The notes: generated by a model not told the origin, from the sequence alone. A stretch of 64,000 nucleotides of DNA from Zunongwangia mangrovi (GCF_900112105.1 NZ_FOKV01000007.1:1-64000), one strand, 5' to 3'; positions 52,545 to 62,186 are shown, numbered from the stretch's first letter. Program-made: numbers and translations.

Positions 52545-54466
52545 TTAAAGAATTTTAAGAGGAGCATTTCTATGCTTAAAAAGATCAATGCAAAAATAAT
52601 AAACCATTTCCAAAGCACATCGATTTGTTGGGCAGCTTTTGCACTTTCGAAATACATATTTAGATCGGTTTGTTTTTCGATATTTTCAAATTCGTTAATA
52701 TCCAGATAATTAAGATCACTTTCGCTTCTTGGATAATTATAACTAATTGGCAAAATTCTGTTTTGCTGATATGTTATCCTGTAATTTCCTGCATTTTCGG
52801 GCAGATCTGTGGTAGTTACCGTAATCTTATCTGCAGTATTTTGTTGAAGCGGAATAAAACTTTCTTCTGAATTTTGCTGAATTTCGACTACCTGATCACC
52901 ACTTCCTGCAATGTTTACATCGAAGGTGTTTTCTTTGCCAACTTCAAAATATAAGCTTGGTGTTTTTAAGGCTGAAATTCCTAAATTATAAAAAACAGGA
53001 ACAATTAATGGCGAATTTTGAAAGTTGGAGTTATCCTGATTTATGCCTGCTGAAAATAAATAGCTATTGCCAGAATTCATTAAAAAGGCGTTCCTATTTT
53101 GAAATCGTAAGGCCGCTGAAGCATCCCGGTTAAAATTAAAAAAACTTTGTACTTCAGGATATTGAAAGTTACTAATCTCTTTTTCAAAAGTATCCTCAAA
53201 AAGTGGATGTTCAAAAGCAATTTCAGTAATTAATAATTCCCTGTTTTGTTTACTCTGAATCGTTGGTAAGCCAAGATTCGATAAAAAAGGATTATAATTT
53301 TGAAGCTGAAGAGTAGAAGCCGGGATAATGCAAACCAAAGTTCCTTGTTTCGCTTTTTCCAGCACCTGGTTTTGTAAAGCGGTATTTATTTGATCTACTT
53401 CGTTTAGAATGATCAAATCTGCTGCGCTAAAAGCACTAAAATCAACCTTATTTTCGACAAAATTGGTGTAGATGAATTGGTCTTCAGTAAAAATTCGGCT
53501 GAGAAAGTCGGCATCACTTCCAGAAACGCTTAAAACATTGATTTTTGGCGTTTCAGCATAACTGAAAAATAGTTCATTATCGTAATAAAGTCCGTTGTCT
53601 TCAATGGAGATTATTCCGTTTTCAATTTCTTCGGCCTGCAATCGAAATTCGATTTCCTGTTGCTTATTTTCTTTAAAATTGATGCTCTTTTTTGCTAAAA
53701 TCTGCTCGCCGTTTTTCAGACTTATAGGAATATCGCGATCTAATTTTTCAGTAGTGCTAAATTTGGTTTTTAATGTAATCTGATTTAGGTTTTTATCGAT
53801 TACAAAGGCCGAATCTATACTGATATTCGCGATATTTTGGGCTTCATTTTTTACAAAGTGATATTCTACGTTTTCAAGCTTATTTAGATCGCCAAAGTTT
53901 TGCTGAAAATCTGAAATTAAAACCAGCTTTTGCACATCTGCCGGATGCTCATTAAAAAACTGTCGCGCTTTTAAATTAATTAAGTCGAAATTCATCGAAT
54001 TTGAGCTGTAATCGATGTCCTGAAGTTCAGATTGATTTTCTGCAGGAGAAATTATTCCGAAGTCATTAGAATTGGTAAACAATCCAAAAGCCTGGTTTTC
54101 CTGATTATTTTCTAAAAGTTGCTGAATATTATGCTGCAGCATTGGCCCGTGTTCGCCACGCAGCTGCATGCTAAACGAATTATCCAGATAGAGCAGGGTA
54201 GAAGTACTTTGCTTGGCCGTTTTCCCCGAGGGAATAAATGGCTGAGCAAAGGCAAGAATTAAAAAGGCCAAGGCTAAAGTACGCGCTGCAAGAATTAGCC
54301 ATTTTTTAAGCTGATTGCTTCTGCGATTTTCCTGAACTACTTTTTTAAGGAATTTAACGTTGGTAAAAGCCTCTTTTTGGAATCTACGAAGCTTAAATAA
54401 ATGAACGATAAAGGGAATAACCAGTAAAATTAGCGCATATAGAAGTTCTGGATGTTTAAACTGCAT
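52541..54466 (-). CDS. BatA-domain membrane protein (aerotolerance-type)
   Basis: The 641-residue protein opens with the BatA N-terminal domain: a first helix 'LLYALILLVIPFIVHLFKLR', 'FTNVKFLKKV', and a second helix 'LAARTLALAFLILAFAQPFI'. A von Willebrand-like region follows ('TLLYLDNSFSMQLRGE', with DxSxS as in MIDAS sites). The C-terminus has a last helix at about 620-637. The central part is a long periplasmic domain rich in Asn and Gln. These proteins occur with Bat/MoxR systems, but none of the other Bat genes is adjacent here. It is the first gene of a four-gene unit. Confidence 0.85.
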   Translation of the reverse strand: MQFKHPELLYALILLVIPFIVHLFKLRRFQKEAFTNVKFLKKVVQENRRSNQLKKWLILAARTLALAFLILAFAQPFIPSGKTAKQSTSTLLYLDNSFSMQLRGEHGPMLQHNIQQLLENNQENQAFGLFTNSNDFGIISPAENQSELQDIDYSSNSMNFDLINLKARQFFNEHPADVQKLVLISDFQQNFGDLNKLENVEYHFVKNEAQNIANISIDSAFVIDKNLNQITLKTKFSTTEKLDRDIPISLKNGEQILAKKSINFKENKQQEIEFRLQAEEIENGIISIEDNGLYYDNELFFSYAETPKINVLSVSGSDADFLSRIFTEDQFIYTNFVENKVDFSAFSAADLIILNEVDQINTALQNQVLEKAKQGTLVCIIPASTLQLQNYNPFLSNLGLPTIQSKQNRELLITEIAFEHPLFEDTFEKEISNFQYPEVQSFFNFNRDASAALRFQNRNAFLMNSGNSYLFSAGINQDNSNFQNSPLIVPVFYNLGISALKTPSLYFEVGKENTFDVNIAGSGDQVVEIQQNSEESFIPLQQNTADKITVTTTDLPENAGNYRITYQQNRILPISYNYPRSESDLNYLDINEFENIEKQTDLNMYFESAKAAQQIDVLWKWFIIFALIFLSIEMLLLKFFK

Positions 54467-54613
54467 ACCGGTTTTTAATATTCTTCAAATATAAAGAAAT
54501 TGTGTTGCAGGAAAACTTGATAATCGAGATTAAATGTGGCGCAGTTAATTTATGCGATAATCGAGAGTTTATGCATCTCTTTTCAGTAAAATTTCTAGTG
54601 AATTTAACTAAAA

Positions 54614-55825
54614 TTAAGCGCGTTTGATGTCGAATTTAAAACTTGTGTTTTCACCCAGTACAGAAGATACGCTAATCTTTCCGTTAAGAGATTCCACCAG
54701 TTTTTTAACCGTGGAGAGCCCGATGCCGTTTCCTTGATTACCCTGTCTATCGGTAATATAAAGCGTTTTAAAAAGTTTAAAGATATTAGATAATTGATCT
54801 TCAGGAATACCAATTCCGTTATCAGTTACCGTGAAATGATAATAGTTGTCGTCCATCGAACTTTCAATATCAATTACAATTTTATCCTTGTTGTTGTATT
54901 TAATACTGTTGTTTATCAAATTAATGAAAATTTGTTCCAAAGCCGATCTATTACATTTTAGGAACATATTTTCTGGCGGAAAGTTGATTTCGCAATTGTC
55001 ATTAATATTCAGCAAATCGATAATATCTTCCAGCAAATGATGCAAATCGAATTCTTCTTCTTCTGATGCGACGATACGATCGCTTTCGTAGTGATTTAAA
55101 ATTCCGTTGATATAATCGCTTAGTTTTAAAGCCGATTTTTTAAGATTAGCCAGTAATTCCTGGCCTTTCTCATCTACAGTTTCTTTATACCTGGCTTTAA
55201 GAAGATCTGCTGTAATGATCATATTAGCCAAAGGCATTTTCATGTCGTGAGAAACAACACCGGCAAAATCTTTTAGTAACGAGTTGTGGTCGTCTAGCTG
55301 CTGTTTTATTTGCTCTAAATACAGGTTTTTTCGGCGTAATTCGAAAAGTTTTTCAACCTGTTTTGCCAAAGTTTTTAGAGCTGCTTTTTGCTCTTCACTA
55401 AGCTTATTTATTTTGGTGTCTAAAACGCATAAGGTTCCCAGGGCAAAGCCTTCGTTATCAATTAAAGGCATCCCGGCGTAGTAAAGTATGGGCAGATCTG
55501 GATTTGTAGTAAAGGGATTGTCTCTAAATCTAAGATCTTTACGCATATCCTCGACCTCCATAAGATCTTGCGGTTCTAAGATCGCATGACCACAATGAGA
55601 AAATTTTCGTTCAGTATCTGCAATTGGTGGGCCACCGTGATTCGATTTAAACCAGTTTGTTTCGTCTTCCACAAGCGTGATCAACGAAATAGGTGTTTTA
55701 CAAATGTAAGAAGCCAGTTTGGTGATATTGTCAAATTCCTCTTCAGAGATTCCTTTAAGAAGCTCGATTGAGTTAAGTGCATTTAACCGCTCTTTTTCAT
55801 TTATTGGCTTAGCTGGCTGAATCAT
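54614..55825 (-). CDS. GAF-domain sensor histidine kinase
   Basis: The 403-residue cytoplasmic kinase has an N-terminal GAF domain (about 28-165; 'FDNITKLASYICKTPISLIT', 'FSHCGHAIL', 'LGTLCVLD'), a HisKA dimerisation helix with phospho-acceptor His193 in 'GVVSHDMKMPLANM', and a HATPase domain ('IFINLINNSIKYNNKDKIVI', 'VTDNGIGIPEDQLSNIFKLF', 'GNGIGLSTVKKLVE'). It has no membrane segment and no adjacent response regulator, so partner and signal are unknown. The Cys and His residues in the GAF domain do not form an obvious cofactor motif. Confidence 0.93.
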   Translation of the reverse strand: MIQPAKPINEKERLNALNSIELLKGISEEEFDNITKLASYICKTPISLITLVEDETNWFKSNHGGPPIADTERKFSHCGHAILEPQDLMEVEDMRKDLRFRDNPFTTNPDLPILYYAGMPLIDNEGFALGTLCVLDTKINKLSEEQKAALKTLAKQVEKLFELRRKNLYLEQIKQQLDDHNSLLKDFAGVVSHDMKMPLANMIITADLLKARYKETVDEKGQELLANLKKSALKLSDYINGILNHYESDRIVASEEEEFDLHHLLEDIIDLLNINDNCEINFPPENMFLKCNRSALEQIFINLINNSIKYNNKDKIVIDIESSMDDNYYHFTVTDNGIGIPEDQLSNIFKLFKTLYITDRQGNQGNGIGLSTVKKLVESLNGKISVSSVLGENTSFKFDIKRA

Positions 55826-55921
55826 TGGGATTTATCAATTTTTAATGTGAAAAACTGAAACAATATCAATTGTTAAGGCAAAATTAACAATTATTTTGGA
55901 ATTGATATTGTCACTTTAGGA

Positions 55922-56686
55922 TCAATATTTTTCAAAAGCTCCTAAACCAAATAAAGCAAAGTCATACTTTACAGGATCCTGATGGTCTAGCTTTCGCAAA
56001 GCTGTATCTAATTCGGCCAAAGCTTTTGCGTCATTTTGTTTTCTTTTAAGCAGCTTTAATTTTCTGGCGATGTTACCCGAATGTACGTCGAGCGGACAGC
56101 TAAGTTGTGAAGGAGATAGCGATTCCCAGATCCCAAAATCGACACCGCAATTATCCTTTCTTACCATCCATCGCAAATACATGTTTATACGTTTTGCTGC
56201 GGAATTTTTTAGTGGATCGCTTACGTGTTTTTGCGTGCGTTTTTCATGCGGAAGTTCAAAAAAGATCTTTTTGAATTCGTGAATCGCTGGTTGAAGCGAA
56301 TTTGCCGAAGCATGGGTATTGAAGATCGCTTCTAAACCATTATGATTTTTATAAATATTTTGAAGCGCCAGCATAAAATAGCAAAGATCGATGCTATTAA
56401 AGGTTCTGTGTACAAAACCTTCCATACCTTCTATGTCTTTTTTACTGAAATTCAGAATAAAATCATGCGGAGCATTTTCCATACGCTGCATAAGATCATT
56501 GGCGTTTTTCAGGATGCTTTTTCGATTTCCCCAGGCAATGGTTGCCGCTAAAAATCCTGCAATTTCGATATCTTCTTTTTTACTGAATTGATGCGGAATC
56601 TGAATAGGGTCTGTACCAATAAATTGCGGATTGTTATATTGATCTACCTTAAAATCCAGAAATTCTTTTAACTCGCTTTTCTTCAA
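55922..56686 (-). CDS. TIGR02757 (DUF2400) family protein
   Basis: The 254-residue protein fits the TIGR02757 family: 'DPIQIPHQFSKKEDIEIAGF' followed by 'LAATIAWGNRKSILKNANDL', 'VHRTFNSIDLCYFMLALQNI', 'RINMYLRWMVRKDNCGVDFG' and 'SQLSCPLDVHSGNIARKL'. The helical architecture and the 'MYLRWMVR' and 'PLDVH' motifs recall HhH-GPD DNA glycosylase folds, but activity is unproven. It is upstream of the ABC ATPase on the complementary strand order, with 47 bp between. Confidence 0.88.
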   Translation of the reverse strand: MKKSELKEFLDFKVDQYNNPQFIGTDPIQIPHQFSKKEDIEIAGFLAATIAWGNRKSILKNANDLMQRMENAPHDFILNFSKKDIEGMEGFVHRTFNSIDLCYFMLALQNIYKNHNGLEAIFNTHASANSLQPAIHEFKKIFFELPHEKRTQKHVSDPLKNSAAKRINMYLRWMVRKDNCGVDFGIWESLSPSQLSCPLDVHSGNIARKLKLLKRKQNDAKALAELDTALRKLDHQDPVKYDFALFGLGAFEKY

Positions 56687-56733
56687 AAACTTATCTTTTT
56701 AATGCAATGTTCAGTCGAAAATTGATGCGAAAA

Positions 56734-57393
56734 TTACACAATTTCACCATCTACCATGGTAAGTTTTCTATCGGCCATATCGGCTAACTCTTCATTGTGC
56801 GTTACAATTACGAAAGTTTGCCCAAATTCATCCCTTAGTTTAAAAAACAATTGGTGCAAATTCTCTGCAGATTCACTATCTAAATTTCCAGAAGGTTCAT
56901 CGGCAAAGATTACGGCAGGATTATTCATAAGTGCCCTGGCAACTGCAATTCTTTGCTGCTCACCACCACTTAAGGCGGAAGGTTTATGATGCGCTCTATT
57001 TTGTAAACCCAAAAACCCCAAAAGTTCCATTGCTCGCTTTTCAGCTTCAGCTTTTGGTGTGTTTTTTATAAAAGCCGGGATACAAATATTCTCTATCGCA
57101 GTAAATTCTGGTAATAATTGATGAAATTGAAAGATAAAACCAATATGATCATTCCTAAACTTAGCCAGGTTTTTTCGGTTTAAGCCATAAATATCGGTTT
57201 CATTAATAATTAATTTTGAAGCTTTATTTTTTTCAGGCAAATCTAAAGTTCCCAAAATTTGAAGTAAAGTGGTTTTCCCGGCACCTGAAGCCCCTACAAC
57301 CGAGACAATTTCGCCTTTTTCAATATGAAGATCTACACCTTTTAAAACATGTAAATCGCCATAATATTTATGAATATTTTCAATAGTTATCAT
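56734..57393 (-). CDS. LolD-like ABC transporter ATP-binding protein
   Basis: The 219-residue ATPase has Walker A '[17 protein letters not shown]' (Lys40), Q loop '[14 protein letters not shown]', signature '[19 protein letters not shown]', Walker B '[12 protein letters not shown]' and H loop '[12 protein letters not shown]'. The length, lack of extra domains and '[13 protein letters not shown]' match LolD, which powers lipoprotein release from the inner membrane with LolC/E permeases, and related MacB/FtsE-type proteins. No permease gene is next to it, so the partner must be elsewhere. Confidence 0.9.
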   Translation of the reverse strand: MITIENIHKYYGDLHVLKGVDLHIEKGEIVSVVGASGAGKTTLLQILGTLDLPEKNKASKLIINETDIYGLNRKNLAKFRNDHIGFIFQFHQLLPEFTAIENICIPAFIKNTPKAEAEKRAMELLGFLGLQNRAHHKPSALSGGEQQRIAVARALMNNPAVIFADEPSGNLDSESAENLHQLFFKLRDEFGQTFVIVTHNEELADMADRKLTMVDGEIV

Positions 57394-57547
57394 AAGCTCT
57401 GTAAAGTGCCCGAAAATTAGCCAAATAAATCGCCACCCCCAAGCTTAAAATATTTTTAATTGAAATTGTGCAATTTCAGTAATAAATATTTATCGTAACA
57501 TTTGCTAAAATTAGCCAAATAGCCTATGCGTTTTTTAAGCGATGCCT

Positions 57548-57555
57548 TACATTTG
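57548..57555 (+). promoter_or_regulatory. -7 box (TACATTTG) before msrA-folE
   Basis: TACATTTG matches TAnnTTTG and ends 17 bp before the msrA start codon. I see no TTTG at 19-nt spacing. Confidence 0.5.
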
Positions 57556-57572
57556 AAAAAATCATTTTTGTT

Positions 57573-58109
57573 ATGAAAGAGAAAGTAGCAACATTAGCTG
57601 CAGGATGTTTTTGGTGTACAGAAGCTGTTTTTCAGCGATTAGAAGGTGTAAGTAATGTGATTTCTGGCTTTACGGGAGGTTTTATTAAAAACCCACCGTA
57701 TCGTGAAGTGGTCACCGGTAGAACGGGTCATGCTGAAGGAATTCAGTTTAACTACGATCCCAAGATTATAAGTTTTCAGGAGTTATTATTAATATTCTTT
57801 TCTACTCACGATCCTACGACTTTAAATCGCCAGCAAAATGATGTAGGAACGCAATATCGTAGCGCAATTTTTTATCATTCTGAAGAACAGAAGCAGATCG
57901 CAGAACAGGTTATAGCGGAATTAGAGGCGCAGGAGGTTTTCAAAGATCCTATTGTTACTGAAATTACTGAGGCTTCAACTTTTTATGAAGCTGAAGCAGA
58001 GCATCATAATTTTTATAATGAGCATCCTAGTCAGCCATATTGTCAATATATTATCGATCCAAAAATCCATAAATTACAATCACTTTTTGCTGAAAAATTA
58101 AAGAAATAA
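57573..58109 (+). CDS. msrA: Peptide-methionine (S)-S-oxide reductase
   Basis: The 178-residue enzyme reduces methionine-S-sulfoxide in proteins. The catalytic motif is 'AAGCFWCTEAVFQRLEGV' with Cys12. Further family features are 'GFTGGFIKNPPYREVVTGRT', 'GHAEGIQFNYD', 'NDVGTQYRSAIFY', and 'EHHNFYNEHPSQPYCQYII' near the end, whose Cys may resolve the disulfide. It lies 9 bp before folE, so they share a transcript. No MsrB domain is fused. Confidence 0.97.
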   Translation: MKEKVATLAAGCFWCTEAVFQRLEGVSNVISGFTGGFIKNPPYREVVTGRTGHAEGIQFNYDPKIISFQELLLIFFSTHDPTTLNRQQNDVGTQYRSAIFYHSEEQKQIAEQVIAELEAQEVFKDPIVTEITEASTFYEAEAEHHNFYNEHPSQPYCQYIIDPKIHKLQSLFAEKLKK

Positions 58110-58118
58110 ATTCCCGAT

Positions 58119-58715
58119 ATGGCTTATCAAAGTTTTGAAGAATATTCGATAGAAGTGACCAGTTCTCTTAAAGATAATTACAAAAGTATAATTACAGAGT
58201 TAGGGGAAGATCCCGATAGGGAAGGTGTTTTGAAAACACCAGAGCGTGCTGCTAAAGCGATGCAATTTCTCACACAGGGTTACGAACTGGATGCAGAGAA
58301 GATCTTGAAGAAAGCCATGTTTAAGGAAGATTATGATGAAATGGTGGTGGTTAAAAATATCGAGCTCTATTCACTTTGCGAACATCATATGCTTCCGTTC
58401 TTTGGAAAAGCACATATTGCCTACATTCCAAACGGCCATATTGTTGGATTAAGTAAACTGCCAAGAATCGTAGATGTATTTGCGAGAAGATTACAAGTGC
58501 AGGAGCGTTTAACTCACGATATACTGGAATGTTTAAATAACACATTAAAACCACAGGGAGTTGCGGTAGTTATCGAAGCACAACACATGTGCATGATGAT
58601 GCGTGGCGTGCAAAAGCAAAATAGTACCACTACAACATCTGGGTTTAGAGGACAATTTGAAAAAATAGAGACCAGAAATGAGTTTTTAAAACTCATAAGC
58701 TCAGACCTTTCATAA
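58119..58715 (+). CDS. folE: GTP cyclohydrolase I
   Basis: The 198-residue enzyme converts GTP to 7,8-dihydroneopterin triphosphate, the first step of folate and pterin synthesis. Conserved parts are '[16 protein letters not shown]', the zinc site '[18 protein letters not shown]' (Cys87, His89-His90), '[20 protein letters not shown]' and '[10 protein letters not shown]' with the third zinc ligand Cys. The end 'SGFRGQFE' is also typical. It is co-transcribed with msrA. Confidence 0.97.
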   Translation: MAYQSFEEYSIEVTSSLKDNYKSIITELGEDPDREGVLKTPERAAKAMQFLTQGYELDAEKILKKAMFKEDYDEMVVVKNIELYSLCEHHMLPFFGKAHIAYIPNGHIVGLSKLPRIVDVFARRLQVQERLTHDILECLNNTLKPQGVAVVIEAQHMCMMMRGVQKQNSTTTTSGFRGQFEKIETRNEFLKLISSDLS

Positions 58716-58743
58716 AAACTGGCATCTTATTTGATTCTATTAA

Positions 58744-59064
58744 ATGAATCAACACAAAGAAAAGATGCTAAAAGATAAATTATTTTTAAAGGGTTTAATG
58801 TTAGATGCCATTGGTATGCTAACAGTAGGTATTCCAGTAATTGGTCCTTTTTTAGATATTTTATGGGCACCATTTGCGGCTCGTAAAATGCGAGAAATGT
58901 ATCCAGGTAGAAATGGAAAGTTAGCTTCAGCAATTGTATTTATAGAAGAGATCTTACCATTAACAGATATTATCCCAACCTTTACTCTAATGTATATTTA
59001 TACTTTTGTTTTCAAGAAAGAACCAGAGCAAAAGGTAAGAACCATAGAAGTAGAAAGTTATTAA
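58744..59064 (+). CDS. Small membrane protein, possible DUF of Flavobacteriia
   Basis: The protein has 106 residues from ATG 58744, or 98 from ATG 58768. Two hydrophobic segments lie at about 20-45 ('DAIGMLTVGIPVIGPFLDIL') and 75-90 ('IIPTFTLMYIYTF'). 'APFAARKMREMYPGRNGKLA' with a downstream 'FIEEILPLTDIIP' sits between them. Position 28 bp after folE suggests the same transcript. I do not recognise a function. Confidence 0.75.
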   Translation: MNQHKEKMLKDKLFLKGLMLDAIGMLTVGIPVIGPFLDILWAPFAARKMREMYPGRNGKLASAIVFIEEILPLTDIIPTFTLMYIYTFVFKKEPEQKVRTIEVESY

Positions 59065-59087
59065 ACCAGGAATCCCCTTATATAGCG

Positions 59088-59122
59088 AAAGCCTGTTTGA
59101 GATATTCAAACAGGCTTTTTTT
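59088..59122 (+). terminator. Terminator of the msrA-folE unit
   Basis: AAAGCCTGTTTGA (59088-59100) and TCAAACAGGCTTT (59106-59118) form a 13-bp perfect stem with a 5-nt loop, followed by more T. It lies 24 bp after the stop at 59064. On the minus strand it also follows nothing that needs termination, so it belongs to the plus strand. Confidence 0.88.
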
Positions 59123-59142
59123 ATTGCTTTTATTTTATAGTT

Positions 59143-61488
59143 TTATAAAAACCATTGTAAAGACACCATGATATTTCGGCCAATATTGGCAATACCATCC
59201 GTTTTTAATCTGGATAAATGAGAGATATAAGTTTTGTCTAAGAGGTTGTTTCCGTTAACCGAGATCTGAACTTCAGAATCTGCCAGTTGCACACGGCCAC
59301 CAAATCCTGCTCCCAATAAAGAATATCCACCGGTTCTAGTTTCAAAATAACTGGTGTTTTCTTTATCAAATACGTTTTTAAGTCGAACAAATGCATACTT
59401 ATTTTCGATAATTTCACCCTGATTAAATTCGACTCTAAATGTGTTTGTAATACTGTTTGCAGGAATTAACGGAAGATAAGTGTCATCGTCTCTTTTTCCG
59501 GTAACTGTTTCGAAACTACTTTCGATATGCATCCAGTCCCAAGGGTGTGGATGCACATGAACTCCAACTTCACCACCGTATAATTCGGCATCGTCCTGTA
59601 TGTAATCATAAACAGGATTTTCATCAATACTTTCTCCCGTTGGCGATAAATAAATATAGTCGTTTATGGTATTATGAAAAGCATTGGCAAAAGCTTCAAA
59701 ATGTTCGTTTCTCCATTCTAAAGATAAATCTACCTGGAAGTTTTGTTCATTATCTAATTCAGGGTTTCCAACTTCATAGCGGTTTGCGCCGTGGTGAGAA
59801 CCATTACTGGTAAGTTCAGCTAAATTAGGTGCTCTAAATCCGCTTGCAAGATTTAATCTCGCATTTAAATTATCGGAAAATTGATATTTCGCGCCAAAAG
59901 CTCCATTTACACTGTTAAAAGTTCGATCTACCGCTTCCATATAACCGGTTTCGCCTTCGTGACCATGCGTTTCGCTATCGATATTACGAGTATCATAGCG
60001 TAAACCAGCCTGGAAATCCCAGGCACTTAAATGCAAATGTGTTGTTGCAAAAACACCAAAATCTACTGTTTGGGCATCTGGAATTAAGATCTCCTCACCA
60101 GTGTTCCTATTTTCTTGCCACATACCTTGGATTCCGGCAATGGTCTCAAACTTCCCTAATTTTGGAAGATTATATTTAATATTATAATTAAAGGTTTCCA
60201 GCTCCATGTCTAGAGCAGGAAGTAATTCTTCACTTTCTTCATCATGTTCATCTCCATGTTCATCTCCATGCTCTTCTTCATGCTCATCTCCGTGCTCATC
60301 TTCATGTTCTTCCTCATGTTCATGCTCCTCTTCAGCATGCTCATCGTGTTCATCTTCGTGATCATGATGATCTTCAAATTCTTTTCTGTTGTTAATCTGA
60401 TATCCAAATTTTGCATCCAGGCTAGAATTTGCGAAGTAAATCTTATTATCTAAACTCAAAATATGGTTATCGATCTGCTGGTATGGAAGCACTAAAGTTT
60501 TAGAAGTAGTTTGAGTGCCTATTTCTTCAGGAATACCAATTTCACTTCGGTTAAAATTATATCGAAGATCAGATTTAAATTTTTCGTTTTGATATGCAAT
60601 TCCGGTTTTAAGATCTTTTTCGTTGAATCTTGTATTGGTTACGCGTTCACTATTACCAGTTTCGTAATCTGAATGCTCCGCTAAACTTCCGCGGGCGATA
60701 AATTTTAATTTTTCTCCTGAAGTTTTTGCCATTGCGCTGGCCTGATACCCCAAAGTATTACTGAAATAATCACCATTAACTTCAGCACTTGTAGTTCCGG
60801 CTGAAGCATATTGCTCTGGATTTAGATATAATACCCCACCAATCGCATCACTTCCGTAGAGTAGGGAAGCAGGGCCTTTAATCACTTCCACGCTTCCAAT
60901 ACCTTTAGAGCTAATACCAAGGCCATGTTCGCCGCCAAACTGCTGATTTTCCATACGAACACCCTGAGTGTAAGTAAGTACACGATTAGAGCTTAAACCA
61001 CGAATTACGGGTTTACCTATACCAACACCGGTACTAAGATTTTCTACCCCAGCTATTTGTGAAATACCATCTGCTAGAGTTACTGCTCCTATTTTATTTA
61101 ATTCTGAAACACTTTCGCGTTCCACTCGCATCACATTTTCGCTCTGTAATTGATGAAAAGGAGTAGAAACGATCACTTCTTCCATCTCTACAGCTGAAGG
61201 TTTTAAAACCAGCTCAAAATTATCTGAAGGAATGCTAACTTCTTTCGAGTAAGAAGTAAAACCTATCGAAGAAACAACAAGTTTATAATTTCCTGAAGGT
61301 AAATTTTTGATGGTGAAATTACCATCAACATCTGTAGTAGTTCCTTTTTCTAGTCTTGGAAAATATACGGTAGCGCTAAAAACAGCTTCACCTGTTTCCT
61401 GATTTTTTACATTTCCACTAAATTGATTTTGTGCTAATAAAATAGGGGATACTGCTACAAATAGCAGTGTAATGAGTAATTTTCTCAT
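59143..61488 (-). CDS. TonB-dependent receptor with a long His/Glu/Asp-rich loop, probably for zinc
   Basis: The 781-residue protein has a signal peptide (about 1-19), a carboxypeptidase-regulatory-like domain (about 22-95), a plug ('GIAQ/GISQIAGVENLSTGVG', 'VIRGLSSNRVLTYTQGVRM', 'VEVIKGPASLLYGSDAIGG') and a beta-barrel ending 'RNIMVSLQWFL'. Residues about 372-420 are a low-complexity loop in which His alternates with Glu and Asp, about a dozen His in all. This resembles the metal-gathering loop of ZnuD-type zinc receptors. The neighbouring upstream gene encodes a His-rich small protein. Substrate assignment to zinc (or another divalent metal) is inference. Confidence 0.92.
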   Translation of the reverse strand: MRKLLITLLFVAVSPILLAQNQFSGNVKNQETGEAVFSATVYFPRLEKGTTTDVDGNFTIKNLPSGNYKLVVSSIGFTSYSKEVSIPSDNFELVLKPSAVEMEEVIVSTPFHQLQSENVMRVERESVSELNKIGAVTLADGISQIAGVENLSTGVGIGKPVIRGLSSNRVLTYTQGVRMENQQFGGEHGLGISSKGIGSVEVIKGPASLLYGSDAIGGVLYLNPEQYASAGTTSAEVNGDYFSNTLGYQASAMAKTSGEKLKFIARGSLAEHSDYETGNSERVTNTRFNEKDLKTGIAYQNEKFKSDLRYNFNRSEIGIPEEIGTQTTSKTLVLPYQQIDNHILSLDNKIYFANSSLDAKFGYQINNRKEFEDHHDHEDEHDEHAEEEHEHEEEHEDEHGDEHEEEHGDEHGDEHDEESEELLPALDMELETFNYNIKYNLPKLGKFETIAGIQGMWQENRNTGEEILIPDAQTVDFGVFATTHLHLSAWDFQAGLRYDTRNIDSETHGHEGETGYMEAVDRTFNSVNGAFGAKYQFSDNLNARLNLASGFRAPNLAELTSNGSHHGANRYEVGNPELDNEQNFQVDLSLEWRNEHFEAFANAFHNTINDYIYLSPTGESIDENPVYDYIQDDAELYGGEVGVHVHPHPWDWMHIESSFETVTGKRDDDTYLPLIPANSITNTFRVEFNQGEIIENKYAFVRLKNVFDKENTSYFETRTGGYSLLGAGFGGRVQLADSEVQISVNGNNLLDKTYISHLSRLKTDGIANIGRNIMVSLQWFL
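60232..60374. repeat. Tandem-like degenerate repeats encoding the His/Glu/Asp-rich loop
   Basis: Units similar to CATGTTCATCTCC recur in the reverse complement of the receptor gene. They are 6- to 15-bp repeats translating to EHGDEH-type units. Such repeats are prone to expansion and contraction, so loop length may vary between strains. Confidence 0.7.
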
Positions 61489-61559
61489 TGTATGGGATTT
61501 TAAACGATTAAATAGAATTTGTCCTTTTTCGATTGTGATAAAGGATTGGGGTAATATGA

Positions 61560-61883
61560 TTAAGCGATCAAAGAAGGTGGCCCTCTAAGCTCAAATAATC
61601 GATATTGAAAATCGTTTAAAAATTTGTAGAAACTAAAACTATGTTTTACCTGCTTTGTGAAAACAACAGGCTCAAAATGTAGAATTTCAAGATTTAATGC
61701 TGGGTTTTGATGAAATTTATGAAGATTACAATCTAGATCTGGATGATGAATATGCTGCTTAGCATAATTATCACAAAGCCCATGCTGGTGGCCGCTAAAA
61801 ATATGAATAAAGTTGGCAATTGCCGGGAATACGATGATAAACGCCGCAAAAACAAAAAATATTTTTTTCAACGTTTTAATCAT
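61560..61883 (-). CDS. Small His-rich membrane-anchored protein linked to the zinc-type receptor
   Basis: The 107-residue protein has an N-terminal hydrophobic helix (about 8-28). A mid-region rich in His and Cys follows ('FSGHQHGLCDNYAKQHIHHP', 'DLDCNLHKFHQNP'), and the end is 'ELRGPPSLIA'. The His/Cys cluster suggests metal binding, and the C-terminal 'RGPP' ending recurs, as I recall, in small proteins next to Bacteroidota metal-type TonB receptors. It lies 71 bp upstream of the receptor gene in the same direction. A periplasmic metal chaperone or sensor is a plausible guess, not shown. Confidence 0.78.
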   Translation of the reverse strand: MIKTLKKIFFVFAAFIIVFPAIANFIHIFSGHQHGLCDNYAKQHIHHPDLDCNLHKFHQNPALNLEILHFEPVVFTKQVKHSFSFYKFLNDFQYRLFELRGPPSLIA

Positions 61884-62186
61884 CTAGTCTTTAAAGAATT
61901 TACCAAAACCTAAGCGACTAAGCATTTTCTTTTCAAACGCCCAGAAAAATTCAAACTGACCAAAGATCCAGCCAATCACTACCAGTAAAACCTGGTAAAT
62001 AGGAAACAAAAATAGAATTCTTGCAGGCCAGTAAATATACCATTCGTGCTGCGGAGTAATTCCTAAAAATGCGGTTACCGGTGCAGCTAATTTTGCAGCC
62101 GTAGATCCTGTAATTGCAAAAACTAATAGGACAACAACCACCTGGCGGTTAGATGTTAATCCCCAACGTTCTTTTAATTTCTCCAT
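61884..62186 (-). CDS. DUF6787 family membrane protein
   Basis: The 100-residue protein begins 'EKLKERWGLTSNRQVVVVLL' and has two hydrophobic segments (about 17-40 and 50-72). 'EWYIYWPARILFLFPIYQVL' lies in the second half and 'FGQFEFFWAFEKKMLSRLGF' near the end, which fits the small DUF6787 family as I recall it. Function is unknown. It ends directly at the start of the His-rich gene (0-bp gap), so they are co-transcribed. Confidence 0.8.
   Translation of the reverse strand: MEKLKERWGLTSNRQVVVVLLVFAITGSTAAKLAAPVTAFLGITPQHEWYIYWPARILFLFPIYQVLLVVIGWIFGQFEFFWAFEKKMLSRLGFGKFFKD

Noticed and set aside
54846-55040. Plus-strand frames opposite the histidine kinase and the other minus-strand genes
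   Set aside because: They lie wholly within strong, well-matched genes on the other strand and have no signals of their own.
60244-60453. A hydrophobic 69-codon plus-strand frame rich in Met and Phe
   Set aside because: It is the antisense reading of the His/Glu/Asp repeat in the TonB receptor gene. The hydrophobicity follows from the complement of GAN and CAN codons.
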